Part shown: positions 12,055 to 26,600 of the stretch, one piece after another | Layout: each line of letters begins with the position of its first letter | How positions within the stretch are numbered: position 1 is the first letter of the stretch | Assembly: GCA_001643675.2 (NCBI GenBank) | Contig: LSRY02000014.1 | Location: 808,501-872,500, forward strand | Origin: Monocercomonoides exilis | Taxonomy: Eukaryota; Preaxostyla; Oxymonadida; Polymastigidae | Length of the DNA stretch: 64,000 nt | Reading direction: 5' to 3' | Translations under genes and position numbers: made by a program | Notes under the pieces: generated by a model | What the model was told of the DNA's origin: nothing | What the model saw: the letters and a program-made list of their open reading frames with translations, nothing else | Databases searched by the model: none

Positions 12055-12248
12055 TTTTTAATGAACAAAAAAATAATTTCTGTGATCGTAGCCCATTGAT
12101 AATATTAAAAATTTCTATCAATAATAATTTATTTGTTTGCTGATAAAAACACTTTCAAACAGAATCAAACCATTTCTTTATAAATTCAAAAACAGAAAAT
12201 TTTGTGTGAAGATTTTTTGATCTAACCCACATTATATACAATCATCTG
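12055..12248. promoter_or_regulatory. divergent promoter region shared by eIF6 and NOP56
   Basis: Only 194 bp separate the two start codons, so transcription of both ribosome-assembly genes must start here. A TTTATAAAT element lies at 12177-12185. A TCATTA lies just upstream of the eIF6 ATG (minus strand) and a TCATCT just upstream of the NOP56 ATG. Function of these short motifs is not shown. Confidence 0.5.
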
Positions 12249-14244
12249 ATGCCAGTTTGTTCTCTTTATTACTGTTATTTTGACAGTAAATATTGATTTT
12301 AACAAAACTTATATGCTTTATAATAGTCTCAACTTTATTTGCTTTTTGAAAGTGCACCAGGATATGCATTGTTTGAATGCTTAGCCCCTGGTGGCGTTAT
12401 ATCAGACCCAAAAGACTATACAGAGATGGCACGCTTTGCTACACACATGAAATTATCTGCATTTCTTCCTTTTGATCATCCAGAACACGCACTGGCTGGA
12501 ATTAAAAACATTTCGCTTGGTTTGATTGTCGATCATTAAAAAAAATATTCAAAGTTCTTTTTAGGGGTACTCGGACCTGATCTTCTGGAATTTTTAAGAA
12601 CAAATTTACCATCTGTTTCAGAAAAGAAATCATCTTCTGTTCAATTGGCTGTTCAAGAACCAAAGATTGGTGCTGCAATAAGCGAAACATTCAACATTAC
12701 CTGCATTACAGATTCTAGAACCGAGGATCTCTTTAGAGGAATAAGACTTCACCTCCATAAATTCCTTGATTTGGATCCTGAGGATATTGATAGAAGTCAG
12801 CTTTCTTTGGCCCATGCGTACTCAAGATCGGAGGTGAAATTCGATGTTAATAGAACTGATAACATGGTTAAACAAGCTGTATTCTTGTTTGATCAATTGG
12901 AAAAGGACATTAACATGGTGGCTATGAGGGTTAAAGAATGGTACGGAGGACATTTCCCAGAGTTGACAAAAATTGTAATTGACAACATTCAGTATTGCAA
13001 GATGATCCTTCTGTTTAAAAATAAATCTGAAATTAATGATGGAATGCAGGCTGAATTGGAAGAAATTACAGGTGATAGCGGAGTCGCTATGGAAGTCATT
13101 GAAGCTGCAAAGACCTCGATGGGTTTTGATCTGTCAGACATTGATCTTGAGAATATTCTTGTGTTTGCCACACGTGTCGTTAAGCTTTCTGAGTATCGTG
13201 AGACTCTTCGAGGATATCTTACATCCAAAATGACAAGTGTTGCACCCAATCTTACTGCTCTTCTTGGAGTTTTAGTGGCTGCACGTCTGGTCAGCCATGC
13301 AGGATCATTAACTGCTTTGTCAAAGGATGCAGCTTCAACTATCCAAATTTTAGGTGCAGAAAAAGCACTTTTCAGGTGTGAAAATATATGTTAATGATTG
13401 CGAATTTCTAATTATATTTCTTTTGAATTACGATTCAAATGTCATATAAAAAATATTTTTTTTACTTTTCCCCAATTATTTACATTTCTGATATTCATGT
13501 TTCGACGCTCAGAGCACTGAAATCACGTTCAAACACACCAAAGTACGGGCTGTTGTTTAATTCTTCATTTGTGCAGAAGGCGATGGCCAAGAACCGTGGC
13601 CGCATTTCTCGCGTGCTTGCCAACAAATGCGCATTGGCCAGTCGTATTGACTCATTTGCTGACACACCCACTTCCGTCTATGGAGAAGCTATGAAAGAGC
13701 AAATTGAAGATCGCCTTGAATTCTTGAAGAACGGAGGAAAGACATTGAAGAACAGCGATGTTATGAGGACTGCTGCAGAAAAAGTTTGATATTTCTTAGC
13801 CTTACTATTGAATCATTCATTGCATTATTTTTGAAATTATTCGTTTTTTATTTAAAAATTATTATTATTGAAATTTCACAATAATATAATTCAAAAAATT
13901 TATAACGTTCTTTTCGGCTTTCATTACATTTCATACAGGCAAAGGAGTACATCGCACGTATGGCAAGTTTAGAGAGCGAAAAGAAGGAAGAAGAAGAAGA
14001 CGAGGACGACATCAAAGTTGAAAAGAAAAAGAGAAAGAAGGAAGACGTTCAGGAAAGCGAAGAAGAGGAAGAAAAGAAAGAAAAGAAAGACAAAAAGAAG
14101 AAGGACAAAAAAGAAAAGAAAGAAAAGAAGGAGAAGGATAAGAAGGAAAAGAAAGAAAAGCACAAAGACAAGAAAGACAAGAAAGAGAAAAAAGAGAAAA
14201 AGAGATCCAAAAAAAGCGAAAGCTCAGACGAGAAAAGTGACTAA
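12249..14244 (+). CDS. NOP56: NOP56, box C/D snoRNP core protein
   Basis: Modelled exons are 12249-12254 (ATG CCA only), 12327-12519, 12565-13375, 13513-13783 and 13939-14244, giving 528 aa. The N-terminal NOP5NT block is [12 protein letters not shown]. Then come [58 protein letters not shown] and the Nop domain ([64 protein letters not shown]). The DVNRTDNM and [16 protein letters not shown] segments favour NOP56 over NOP58. The C-terminal ~90 residues are a KKEK-rich tail typical of nucleolar NOP56. NOP56 pairs with NOP58 and fibrillarin to position guide RNAs for 2'-O-methylation of rRNA. The 6-bp first exon is inferred because the next exon has a stop upstream and no in-frame Met. Confidence 0.95.
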
Positions 14245-14656
14245 ATAGAATATTTTATGCTCATCTTTTGAGCACTCCATTTCCACATTTTCTTCTTTTT
14301 CTTTATGCCATCGTATTTTCTCTCTCTTATTCAATTCACAAAATGCAGTCTTTATAATAATATTTGCAACTAAATGAAGCGAGTATACTTGTAAAACACC
14401 CAGGAAAAAAAAAAAAAAATAAATAAATAAAATAAAACAACTTCAAAACATTATCACAAACTACAAATGAACGAAAGAATAGAAAAAAAATTAGTGACAA
14501 ATAAAACATTTCTCAAATAGATTTAAAAAATACTGTTTCAAATTTATCAAAATAAATATGCAAAAATGAAAAGAAAAAACCTTAACAAATGAAATAAAAT
14601 ATTTCTCAAATAGCAATCAATCAAACATTACATTGTATGCATTTACAAAACACAAA
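14245..14656. other. 3' spacer between convergent NOP56 and WDR7
   Basis: This 412-bp AT-rich spacer lies between two convergent genes. It holds an A13-type run near 14406 and no gene. It probably contains both 3' UTRs. Confidence 0.6.
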
Positions 14657-17600
14657 TTAATTAACTTTGATCTCTGCGTATTCTTCAATCTCCTCCAATT
14701 CATGGCACACGTTATCAAGCTCATTCCTCTCAAACAGATTCATCTTTTCCATCTCGCCAAATGGAGAGCACCAGCGAAAGACACTAACTGTATCTCCTTT
14801 CCATATTAATGTGACATCTGACACAGGAACAGCACTCCTCACAGTAACAGCAGATGGAATAATTGCTCTTGTCTTTTCCTTATCTTTGTCTTTTTTGCGC
14901 GAAAACAGGCTGAAGTTGAACCGAGATGTAGGAGCATTGGCAGGTTGCACTGGAACAATTGAAGCAGCTGCAGCTGCATTCTTGTCTTTGTCTTTGTCAG
15001 CCTTCCGAACCAAGCGAATAGAGACGATTCGTTTGTGTGTGCCTTGGAAAAGCACTCCACGACTGATGCTTGGAGGATCAATGCCCAAATTCACTCTCCA
15101 CACGCTCAGCTCTCCCTCGCCTTCACCAAACACAGCAACCGTCCTGCCTTTGTTGTCAAAGCGGATAGCAGAAATTGCAGAAGAGCTGACTCCATCCACA
15201 GAACACACTCGCGATCCGCCAAATACATCGACAACGTTCAATGAATGCTTAGCCATCAGAGTCGAAGAAGACGATGAAGAAGACATTGAAGAAGAGGTGT
15301 TGGAAGAAGAAGGAGTTGCATAAGCCAAGAAAAGGGAACCAGAACACCCTTGCCCAACATTAGAAAACGGCTGTATGTAGAACGTGGCCATTGGATACAG
15401 CCAGCACAAGCACCTCACAAACGAGTACACCCACTTCTGTACAAACACACAGAAACCAGGTGTGAATTGCTGCTGCTTGGCAATCTTTGCTTTCGCCTTT
15501 GACGAACCAGACTTCTTCCCATAGCCAATCTCCGCAGCCACACAGTCTCCTACTCGCATCACAAATTCCACAATCAAATTCAGACGGCAGCTCATTGCGA
15601 CAGACGTGTGACCGCCCAGAACCCATTCGCTCACAATAGCCATCCCAACAGCCACTCTTCGCTCATCGACACTCAAACGACTGAACATGGAAAGCCCGCT
15701 TTGTGTGGTGAAGATCCGAAGAACATGCGCCGCGAGTGTAGTTGGCGTCAAAGCCATCTGAGAAGAAAGATACAACTGCGAAACAGAAGAGCTCGAAGTA
15801 GAAGACGAAGAAGGTGCAGATGATTCATTCATCTTTTCCATAACCTTGTTCAGTAGTTCCATCATCTGCTCGCTTTCTTCCTTTCCGAATGTGAAAAGCG
15901 CCTTCAATGCAGTGTCATTCAAGGGCGAATGAGACACACCCACAATTCGATTTATTGAGCGAGATTGTTTGTTACTGTTTTGCAATGATGAATGATAAGC
16001 TGAGTCTCTTTGTGTTGATAGAACCGAAGCTGGGACATCTTTGTCAGGAGCGATGACTTCATTCATCTTTCTTCTCTTTTTCAGCGAATGTGTCACTATC
16101 CTCAGCGTCAGCACGGACAGTTTCCGTTTCTTCCACTCAATCTGATCCGAGCACAGATCGTCCAACAGATGGAGCTCTTCTTTTTCATCGGAGTCACTGA
16201 TGATCGGTGTATTCTTTAAGTAGCTGTCAGACCAGTCTAAACATGCGCGCACAATTTCTTTGTCCTTCTCCAACGATGACACATCAAGCATTGTTCCATT
16301 CACACGATGCTCTTCACCAGATTCACCAGCTCCATCGTCTTCCACATCCGCTCCGCTTTCATTCCGTTCGATCGAATCCAAAAATAGAACACGGAGCAGC
16401 ATTTGCACTTCGCCTGCACTCAAATAAGGTCTGTAAATTAGAATAAGCCAGCACAACAGCCAGATTCCTCCAGTCATCGACTCCACACCACCAGAAGACA
16501 AAACATCAAGTACGCTTCCAATCACACCTTCCACTCCAACTTGCATCGATCGCGAACCTCCACGCGATATTCCGATATCTCCGGCAAGCATTGTCGCAAC
16601 AGATATGACTGAGAACAGAGAGGAAGCAGTGATTGCATTGGAAGAAGATGATAAAGATGAGCAAGACGAAAGAGGAAGCAGAGAAGAAGGCTGCAATGAC
16701 TGAATGATAATCTCTCCATCGCTATTCTTCGTATCTTCTGTAACTGCTCCTTTTTTCGCAGAAGCTGTTTGTAATTGCTGTCTAAGCACAGACTTCATTC
16801 CAACAGTAAATTTGCTCTTCAAATCTTGTGGGTGGCATATTGCATCCTTTATACCACCAGTCCACGATGAATCAGGCAGGGTTATTGCTGTTGAAGAAGA
16901 TGAATTAGCATTAGCTGCAGGCGATTCGTAATCAAACACGCTAAGCTCTGCAGCTGAAAGGCAGACGTTTATCAGCCGATGGAGATCCTTTTTCGGTATC
17001 CTCCGGATGAGCGAGTATGTCAGTCCTCGGGCAGCCTCACTCACACACAAACTGCCACTCCACGACAAAGAGATGGGAACACCCAAAGAACAGCGCTTGA
17101 GTGAGTAATGAGAGAATGTAGATTCATGAGAAGATGACAGCCCAGAAGATTGAGGACTAGTAGATGCCATGGCAGATGGTAAAGCATCAGCATTCCGAGG
17201 TTGATTGCTAAGAAGACGAGAAAAGGTCCCATTTGCTAGCGAAGCAACGATCGAAATTTCTCTCATCACAAATTCGTTCCATTCGTTGATAGCAGTCTTT
17301 GTTTTCTTCGCTCCACTGCTCGATGCTGTCACTGCCTCTTTTAATTGCTCTGTTCCAGCGATGTTGTTTGTGAGACCTGCAGCGCTGTCAGGAAGTACAT
17401 CTGGCTCCACCTCCACTTCCTTTCCACCACTTCTCCACTCGTTGGGATTAGGATGAATAAACAGTGCATTTAGAAGAGAGATAACAGTCAGTGATGTTGA
17501 CGTTGTAGCTTCAGGTGAGAGGCAAAAAGCAGATACTCCGTAAGAAGATGCAGGAAGTGCGAGTGTTATTGACTGAGGAGTCATGTTTCCCATTACAAGA

Positions 17601-20600
17601 GAAAGGCCTAATGCCGGCATCCCACAAACATCTGATAAACTTTTTTCATCTTTTCTATCTTGTTTATACAATTTTTTGCTTGTTTTTGAACTTCTCTTGC
17701 TTTTTCCAGAACTCTCTATCGAATATTCATTTGTATCGTTTGATAACGATGAATCATTTGCCTGCCCACTAACGGCATTCATAACATCCTGATCGTGGAT
17801 GTTTGAAAGTCCCCATGGCAGTAGAGAATAAAGAAGACTCAGAAGCACACGCGCAACGTTGGCAACAGCCGAAGCAGATGCAGAAGAGCAGCTGGAAAGA
17901 ATTGAAACAAGAGACGATTTTTGACGAGAGCGACGAGACTTTCGCTTGTTGATTGAATTCATTTTGTTCATCTGCTTTTCCTTTTCTGAATTCTGCTTTT
18001 TTCTTAAACCGAATTTGTCAGAGTTGTCAATGAACAGTTTGTCAAATGCGCCCTCAGCAATCAGAGGAGAGATATTAAATGAAGACCACGAGAATGAGGA
18101 AGATAAAGAAGAAGGATAATCCAGCAGAGGCGTTGGAGATTCCAATGCTCCCATCATTTGTTGGAGATCAGCGAATGGAAGAGGGATCGAATGCATACCG
18201 GGGAACATATCTTTCTTTGCATTCATTTTGCGTTTTCCTTTGTGAGACAATGAAGACGATGCACTCTTTGAATGAGGAGTAGTCGGAGAGTAATGAAATG
18301 TTGTTGAAGCCTTTGAGAAAGAGCCATCATGCTTCACCATGTTTTGTGCTTGCTGATTGGAATGAGCAGGCAATGAAGCGGCTGAAAGAGAAGAATATGA
18401 AGCAGAGTTTGCTTGTGCAGAAGAGAGAATGTTGACTCGTTCAGTTATCTTCTTCTTAGCCCAGCACGAAATGTTACGCTCAATCACTTTATCTTTCTGG
18501 CGCTTCTTCAGACTGGCCTTCTGTCCGCTCAGCAAAAGTCCCATGTATTCTCTGTCTGTGAAAAGCTTGTTCGATTTTCCAGATAATTGGTACATGTTGC
18601 TTGCATCTTCTTCTCCATCTGTGCTCAATAGCACTGCATCCAAATCCAAATCATCGATGTCTGTTTGTTCTGATTGAGGAGAGCTGCCTTCTGTTGACTC
18701 TTCTTCACTGCTTGAGCTGGATGTATCATTTGAATGGGAAGTTGTCTGATTCATTCCATCTTTACTGCAATTCTTCTCTTCTCTTTCCTTTTTGTCTGCA
18801 TTTTGTGTTCCTTGTTTCTTTTTGCCCGAACACTTTTCAGTTGCAGTTTTCTTTTCTATTTCCTTTATCAGCTTCTTCACTTGCTTTGCCAGATGATCTC
18901 GAATATTGATCAATCGTTGCATTCTCCGCTGTTCTGGCGCAATTCCTCCGTTTGCATCTGACTCTGTCCCACACAAATTGTCATCCAATTTCAGTGTGCT
19001 CATAAACGAGCTGAGTATTTCAGTTGCTGCATTGACATCCAGTGAGCACAGAGGAATGGTCACTCTCGAATACGCTGAGTGCGCAGGCAAAGCGACATGG
19101 GCAATTGTAAGGGGAGAAAGAGAAGAAGGTGGGCAGGGCGTGTTTGCAGCAGCAACAGAAGGCGCTGTTGGACGTGGAGGAGGAGATGGAGGCACGACGA
19201 ACAAGGAATACTGCTCAGAGGTGAGTGTCTGTGATGGATGAGAAGAAGAATGAATGGAAGAATTTGAAGGAAGAGCAGAAAGAGAACTCGAATTTGAAGA
19301 ATTAGTAGTTGATGATGATGCTGAATTCAATATCTCCTGCGGAATCAGTGGATCTGAGGAGAATGAAGCATTTGCAGCAACAAGAGACTGCGGAGGAAGA
19401 GACGAAGAGGCAGCCTCGTTGAGTGTGGAGAGGAGAGAAGAGGAGATCTGCTGTCCAAACGAGGAGCGGCCGAAGAACGATGGGCGGCGGTTGAACTGCG
19501 GCGTGAGGAGGTCGATTGTGTCAGCAGCAGATGTCGATTGGGTGGAAGAAGAGAACACACTCGTCAGAGAAGACAAGATGGACGAGTTCTGCTGGCGCCA
19601 GGACGGCACACGGGAGACGCCGGAAGCAAAGTGCATGTTGTTTGAAGGATGCAGCAGAGACACGACAAGCGAAGAGACAGGAAGCAAAGAGGCAAAAGAG
19701 GAATGATTGAAATAGCGAGATTTGAGTAGAAGAGAAGAAGATTTGTATGAAAGATGCTTCTTTTCTTTTGAGACATTTTTCTGTTTTATTGTTTGTGGGA
19801 TGTTCGAATGCAGAGAAGGAGGAAGAGAAAACTGCTCCGTTCGCTTGCGAGGTAAGGCAGGAGGAATAAACAGCTCAACTTCTGCTTTCTCAGGATTGGA
19901 ACTTGTTGTCAGTGTTTTACCGTCAGCATCCGTCTTTGATTGTTCATTTGAAGGCAAAGGAGGAGTTGTCTGCACAATTATCGGATCAGCAACACTTTCC
20001 ATTTCTCTTCTCATCTCTGCTATCTTTCCATTTTTCAGTGTCTGCTTAACACACTTTCTCATTGCCTTCATTTTCTCGCCCAACTCTTCCAGCGGAAATT
20101 CCAAGCCAAAATGGTCAAAGGAATTCTGTAAAAGTGATCCACCGCTCGCTGAAATCTGATGCCTCGTCTGTGCAGACGATCGCCGTGTGAGCGAAAGCCA
20201 CTCACTTTGCGAACCGAACAGGCGGCGGAGGAAGCGGTTGGCTGAAGACGACGATGTCACAGAAGATGAAGAAATTCCTGTTAAAGGCAGAGTTTCGTCT
20301 GTGAAAAATTGCTTGATCCATTTGATAGTGCGAAGATCCTTCAGCGGAGTGGGATGGTATTGCTGTGACTTTTTGACAGGCAGTGAAGAAGCTGATGGAT
20401 GTGCTGGCATCGTATTTGGAGCTGGCAAAGGAGAAATGACAGTTGAAGCAGGAGAAGATGTGTATGGAGAGAGTGAAGAAAACGAATTGGTTGATGGATA
20501 CATCTGTGATGGCATATTCATCTCCATCATTTCCTTCTGCCTCATTTTCTCTTTCCTTTTCAGCGCTTTCTCTCTCTTTCTGAACATTTTGTTTCTCAAA

Positions 20601-23600
20601 CATTCCCTCCGCACTTTTTCCAACTTGCGCATCACTTTCAGAAGAAGCACATCATCATTGTAAGTCTGCGAATTTCGCAGAACCTGCTTCCAGCCATCAA
20701 TTGCCAAAGGATCAAAACGAGAAAATGTTCCAGATTTGCTTGAATGTTGCAATTTATCGTGTCTTCCCTTTTTCCTTTCAGTTAATTCTTCAACATCGCT
20801 GTCATGCCTGGCCATCCCAAAGCATTCCAACATCAGTCTTTCCTCCTCTTCTTCATCAGCGTCTGCCTTCTCTACTTCCTCCCACTTCTCCATGTTGATC
20901 CCAGATGAATGGTCTGTCAGCTGCGTCAGGAAGTCAAACGAGCGCGGATAGAAAGGTGTATAATTCGGCAAGGCCAGCTCATGTCCTCTTGTCAGAAGGA
21001 ACAGCAGGAAAGAAGGCGTGGTGCGCAGAGAAGAAGGCAAAGATGGGAGATAATGAGTGAGTGCACTGCGAGATGCAGACTGGGCAAACGAGGAATTCAA
21101 AGAGGAGTTTGAGGAGAATGAAGGAGCAGGAGGTGGAAGCGAAGAGTGTGTTAGATCTGGAACCCAGTGCTGTGTGCGCTTCAGAGTGAACAGCTGATGC
21201 GGGAGAGAAGCGAAGATCTGCCTCATTCGAAGCTTTTCTCTCCAAAAGACAGATTCAAACACCCCGCTTGGCTCATCGCCTGCCCATCCTCCGCCTTCTC
21301 TCTGTTTGTCTGAAGTCTTTTGAGACAGCTTTTCTTTCTCTTTGGCCTTTTCCAGTTCTTTGTCTTTCTCATTTTTCCGTTTCTCCGACTCTTCTTCTGC
21401 ACAGATCAAAGAAAGAATATCGTCAGCGTCTCCTCTCTTTATCTCTGTTCCAGTGTCAAGTGACACAAGCACAGCAGACAGGACTGTCAGATGAACAGGA
21501 TGCGATGAAAGTGAAGACGAGTCATCAGAGAAATCATTCACTGAAGAACCTCTGGCAAGTTCATTGTGCAATGAAAGCGACTGAGGAATTGATGGTGGAA
21601 TAACTGAAAGAAGATCAGAAGGAGCAAGATGGGGGATGATGAGAGGCGCAGTCGGATTAGCATTTTCAGTTAAAAATGACTCATTTCTTCTGAATGGTAC
21701 AGGAGACTTGCGCATATATGAGCCAGCAGGTGAAAGAGACGCGATGTTCTGAAGAGAAGGCGGGCGGAGAGCGAACGAAGGAGACGGAGTGCGGGTGAGA
21801 GAAGGCTGATGTACAGGCGGAGGAGAGAGGAGCCCTTCGTGCAGAGAGGAAGGAGGAGTGACAGAAGGAGGAATAAACAGAGAGGGAGTGAGCGAATGAG
21901 GCACAGGAGAAGTTGGGTCCTGTGGAGAAAGCGAGGGAGAGGCGTGCAGAAGCGGAGGAGGTGATGCTGTTTGAGAGAAAGGAGAGTCATTGGCAGACAA
22001 GCGAGCACGCGGCGGGGCATCAACACGGCGAAAGAAGTCGCTTTGAAGCATCAGCGGTTGATGGACAGCAGAGACAGGGCGTGGATGATAAGAAGAAGAA
22101 GAAGAAGAAGACATGTTCACATTGACAGATGATTTTGGCTTGCTGCTCTGGTAAATCTGTGGTGAAGATGCAGAAGAGACCATGAACGACAGCACGGGTG
22201 AGTCGATAGAACCGGCATAGCGATGGAGAGAGCGGAGGTTGTGCTGCAGAGGATCAAAAGAAAGCTGCTGGGACTGGCTGTGCAGCAGAGAGGCAAATGA
22301 AGAAGATGTCTCCTGTTTGGAGAGGAGAGAGGAAAAAGTGCTTTTGAGGAGGGAAGGAGTGGAGGTGATGGAAAGGGTAGAGCGATGTCTGACAGATGAA
22401 CGTGAAGATGCACTGAAATTTGATTGCTTTGATGTTAAATAGGAGGCCGAATAAGATGAATGAAGAGAAGAAGACTTTGGCGTGAAGGGGACAACAACAG
22501 ACGCTGAGTGTGTGAGAAGCGGAGAGGAAAGAAGATGCGACGGGATGGCTTCGTATTTTGAACTGGTTCGGAGTTTTGAGAAGGACGTGGAAGGAATGTG
22601 TGAATGCTGGGCACGATGCGAGAAACGAGCAAGTGGAGGAGATGTTGCAGGTATCAGAGTGTAGCTGCGAGCGTGCTGTTTGTTAATTAATGCTCCATTT
22701 GAACTCTTCTCAAAAGAAGAAGCAGAAACAGAAGAATTGGATGATATCTCTTCTTTGCTTAGCAGTAAATCGAATGAGCTTTGTGAGTGCAGCTTGAGTG
22801 AGACAGACATCGAAGGCAATGTCGTGGGAGGCGGATCGAGTCTGTTGGAGACAACAGGCCGATGCACAATCATCTTCTCTGGCGGCTCTTCGACTGCTTT
22901 GGCTGATGAAACGGTTTCAAGAGGAGAAGGAAAATGAGAAGAAGAAGGAGTTGAAGAAGAAGAAGAAGAAAGAGCAGAGAAAGGAGAGGGTTGAAGAAGA
23001 GAAGGTGGTGATATTGCATGTGACTGGGCAGAAGATATGACTTGAGGCTGGAGTCTATTCAGAGATTGGCTAAACTCCTTCTTTGGCTGGCTCTGTGAAG
23101 CTGGCACAGATGCCTTTGTGTCGATGAGCGAAGGCGGAAGAGGCAGATTATCGAGTATTTGCTGGATGTCATCTATTGCCTCTTCTTTGCTCTCTTCCCC
23201 ACCGGAATCTTCAGACACCTCTTCTGATTCGAGTATCACTTGCACTTTCGAAGAAGAGTTCTCCACTAAACCTGCAAAACCCTCTGCTTTCTCGTTTTTG
23301 TGTTCGTCTGCCTCTCTTTTTGTGATTGTCTCTATTCCTCTCAGCACCATCTCTTCCCACCTCACCCAGCTTCTCCTCTCTTCCTCTTCTCTTCTTTCTC
23401 TCTGTCTGTCTTGTTCTCCTTCCAAGTTCTCAAATATGTCACACAGAGACCGCTGGAACTGATAGGCACGCTCGATATTCGATGTCTTGTTGCCTGCCCA
23501 GCCAGGAAACGGGCTCGGATGCGAAAGGAAGAACGGGAAATTTGTGGTTGTGGTGGTGACTGTTGGAGGAGTCTGGGGAGAAGACGAGGGTGTTTGCTTA

Positions 23601-26600
23601 GTGACGACAGCTGTTCCTGTGTGCTTTGTGAAGAACAGCAGGCCATCGTCGAAGTATCCGTGTGCAGAGACAAATCCGAGCGATGCAGATGACTGGAAGA
23701 AAAGAGAAGGCGGGAGCATCGGAAGCAGATGGGACAGAGTGGCGGTGGATGAAAAGGGGAAAGTGTATTTCTCCGAAGATGGCAAAGATAAAGATGCAGG
23801 TGATGCAGAACAGGAAGGGCAGTTGCACTTGCTTTTTCTGCTTAAGGTGGGATTGGACACGATAAAAGAGAGAGGAGAAGAGAAAAACAGAGGAGCAGCG
23901 GGGAGGAAAGGCAGAACAGGAGCAGCAGTGTGACGAGCAGCTGTGGAAGTCAGTGATGGCAAAGTGTATGCAGCAGAAGATGAAGCAGAACTGACAGGTT
24001 TTGAAGGAGAAAGCTTTGCAAACGAAAAAGGATAAGCAGAGTTTCCATCAACGTCAGATGGAGATGACAAACTTGAGCCAAACGTAAATGAAGGAAGCGA
24101 AGCATTTGACAAGGATGCCTTGTGAATGTTCTTTCTTTCCATTGCTCTGCTGTTTCTGTTCGAGTTGTAATACTTCTGCGTCTCAAGGCCAGCTGTGCTG
24201 TTTGACGGCGAGTGCAACTGCTGTGGAGAAGAAGACGAGGAAGAAGCAGGAGATAGTGTTTGTGCCATCACATTGGACGGCGGAGTGAAGAAAGAAGGAG
24301 TCAGAACAGTTGGCTGAGGCTGCTGCGACTGTGACTGAGAAGGAGACATCTTGTACTGGAAGAGTGCAGGCGTTGTGGCAACTGAAAGTTCCTGATCAGC
24401 GTCAGACAGATCCATCACAATGGGCTTCTCATGCTGCCATCGCTGGATTGCCCTCTCCTGGTCAGCCTCTGCCACTGACAGGATGCGCGTGCTGCTGAGC
24501 GAAGGGCGCGGAGAAACAGGGCTGAATGGTGAGTCAAATGGAGATGAGAAAGGTGGAGCGGCTGCTTCGTGTGCTTTGTTGCTACTGCTGCCGTTGCTTT
24601 CTTTTTCTTCTCTGATTCTTCTCTGTCTCTCTTCTTCTTCTTCTCTTTCTCTCTCTTCGAATTCCCTCTCTTTCCTTCTCTTCAACCTTTCCACATCGCT
24701 CATTTTACTTCTTCTTCTTCTCCTCATGTCACTTTCATACTCCTCTGCTGTTTTTGTTCTTTCAGTCACAATACACAGCGAATTGAGATGTGCTGACCAG
24801 TTAACACTTCGCACAATGTTCAGTGGAGACGAGGAAGGAGGAGGAACAACAAAAAGCGTCTGCAGAAGATCTAACCGAATCACAGACACAACACCCGAAA
24901 TGTCTGCAGCTGCAAACATCGAGCGCCAGCGAGTGAATGGAGAAGACAGAGAAGAATGTGGAATATCAAGTGGATTGTGCATCAGATGTCGCAATGGCAG
25001 GCCATTCTTCGCTCTGGCTGAGGCTTCAGGAAGACCAATGAGGTGATGGCAATTGGGATAGTGTGATTGGCAGATGGCTCGGAATCGTATGAGTCTTTGA
25101 AGCACAGTCAGATCAGAAAGCACAGAAGTTGGCTGCGATGGCTTGAAGTCAGAGGAAGATGAAGGTATCTTCTTTTCTTTTCTTTTCGCCTCTGACTCTT
25201 TTTTTTCTTGTTCTGTCTCCTTATCGTCGCGCCCAACATCGCAATCTTCATCTGCACTTGAATGTTGACTGCCAAAGAACTCTCTGTCTAGTTCTTCTTC
25301 CAGAGACGAGCAACTGAAACTGTCTGAATCCTCCTCCTCATCATCATCATTTATTGTGTCTAACGAAGCATCCATCTCTTTCTCACTCTCTCCATCACTG
25401 CTCAACTCTGTGTCCTGATATTCATTGTCCAGCGATCTGTCGCTGAGGCTGGAGTAATACTCCTCCTCCTCATCGTTCGCATACTCATCTCCTTCATCCA
25501 CCATCGCAAAGCCAAAATCTTCGTCTGCATCGTCGCTGTCTGAGCTCGACGACAAGTCCGAAGACGAATCTCCTTCAAAGCCAACCACCTCCACTCGCTT
25601 GCTCTCCCCCTTCTGGTTCACACTCATCCCCATCCCGACACCCGTGCCCATGTTCTTCAGCCTCCGCCTCCTTCTCCTCACTTCCCTGTCGATCTCCTTC
25701 TTCTTCTTCGCCTCCAGCCGCTGCAGCTTCTTCCGCATGCCCCGCTTCATCGCCTGCTTCTTCTCAATCATCTCGTCCTCGCCCACATTCCCCCAGCCGT
25801 TACGGAACACCCTCAGCTGCTTCAGCCCGCCCTTCTTCAGCTTGTTCTTCTCCTGTGTCTGTGGAAGAGGTCTGAGCTGCGGTGGGATGGTGTTCTGTTT
25901 GATCAGCGCGCGCAGCAGCTTCTTCTTCTGCAGCTTGTAATCAGCATCGAACAGGCGGAGAATATCCAACTCGTCGAATGTGAGTGAATGAGGCAGGCGA
26001 CGCGTCTGAAGGGGTGTCAGAACGGGCTGGAAGGGAGGCATTTGAGAAGACTGAGAAGAAGAGGAGGAAGAGGATGAAGAAGCAGATGATGAAGATTGAG
26101 GAAACTGTTGAGAAGAAGAAGAGGTAGAAGAAGAAGAGGCAGAGGAAGAAGATAAAGTAGATTGTGTATTCTGAATAGAAGAGCCAACACCTTCAAACTG
26201 AAGATGACCCAATGGTGTAGGAGAAGGAGGAGGAAGGGAAGGAGAGGCAGAAGGGATTCTTGGAGGCTCCGAAGATAGAGAAGAGAGAGAAGACACAACA
26301 GGAATGGAAGAAGGCGACAGAGGGACAGCATCAATTTGCTCAGGAAGATAAGCAGGAGGGGCAGAGATGCATAGCGAAGGGGCGCTGCTGGCTGGGGAGA
26401 TGGATAAGGTGGTTGAATTGGTGCTGGAAAGAGAGAAGACAGAAGAAGATGTTGAAGAAGAAGAAGAAGGGGAAGAAGATGATGAAGGAGGAGGAGGAGG
26501 AGGAGGTGGTGGTGGTGTTGGCTGAAGTGGAGATTTAGAATCTGAAGTGCTTAGCTGTGCAGAAGAAGGAGCTGATTGTTGTTGTGTTGGAGAAGATATG

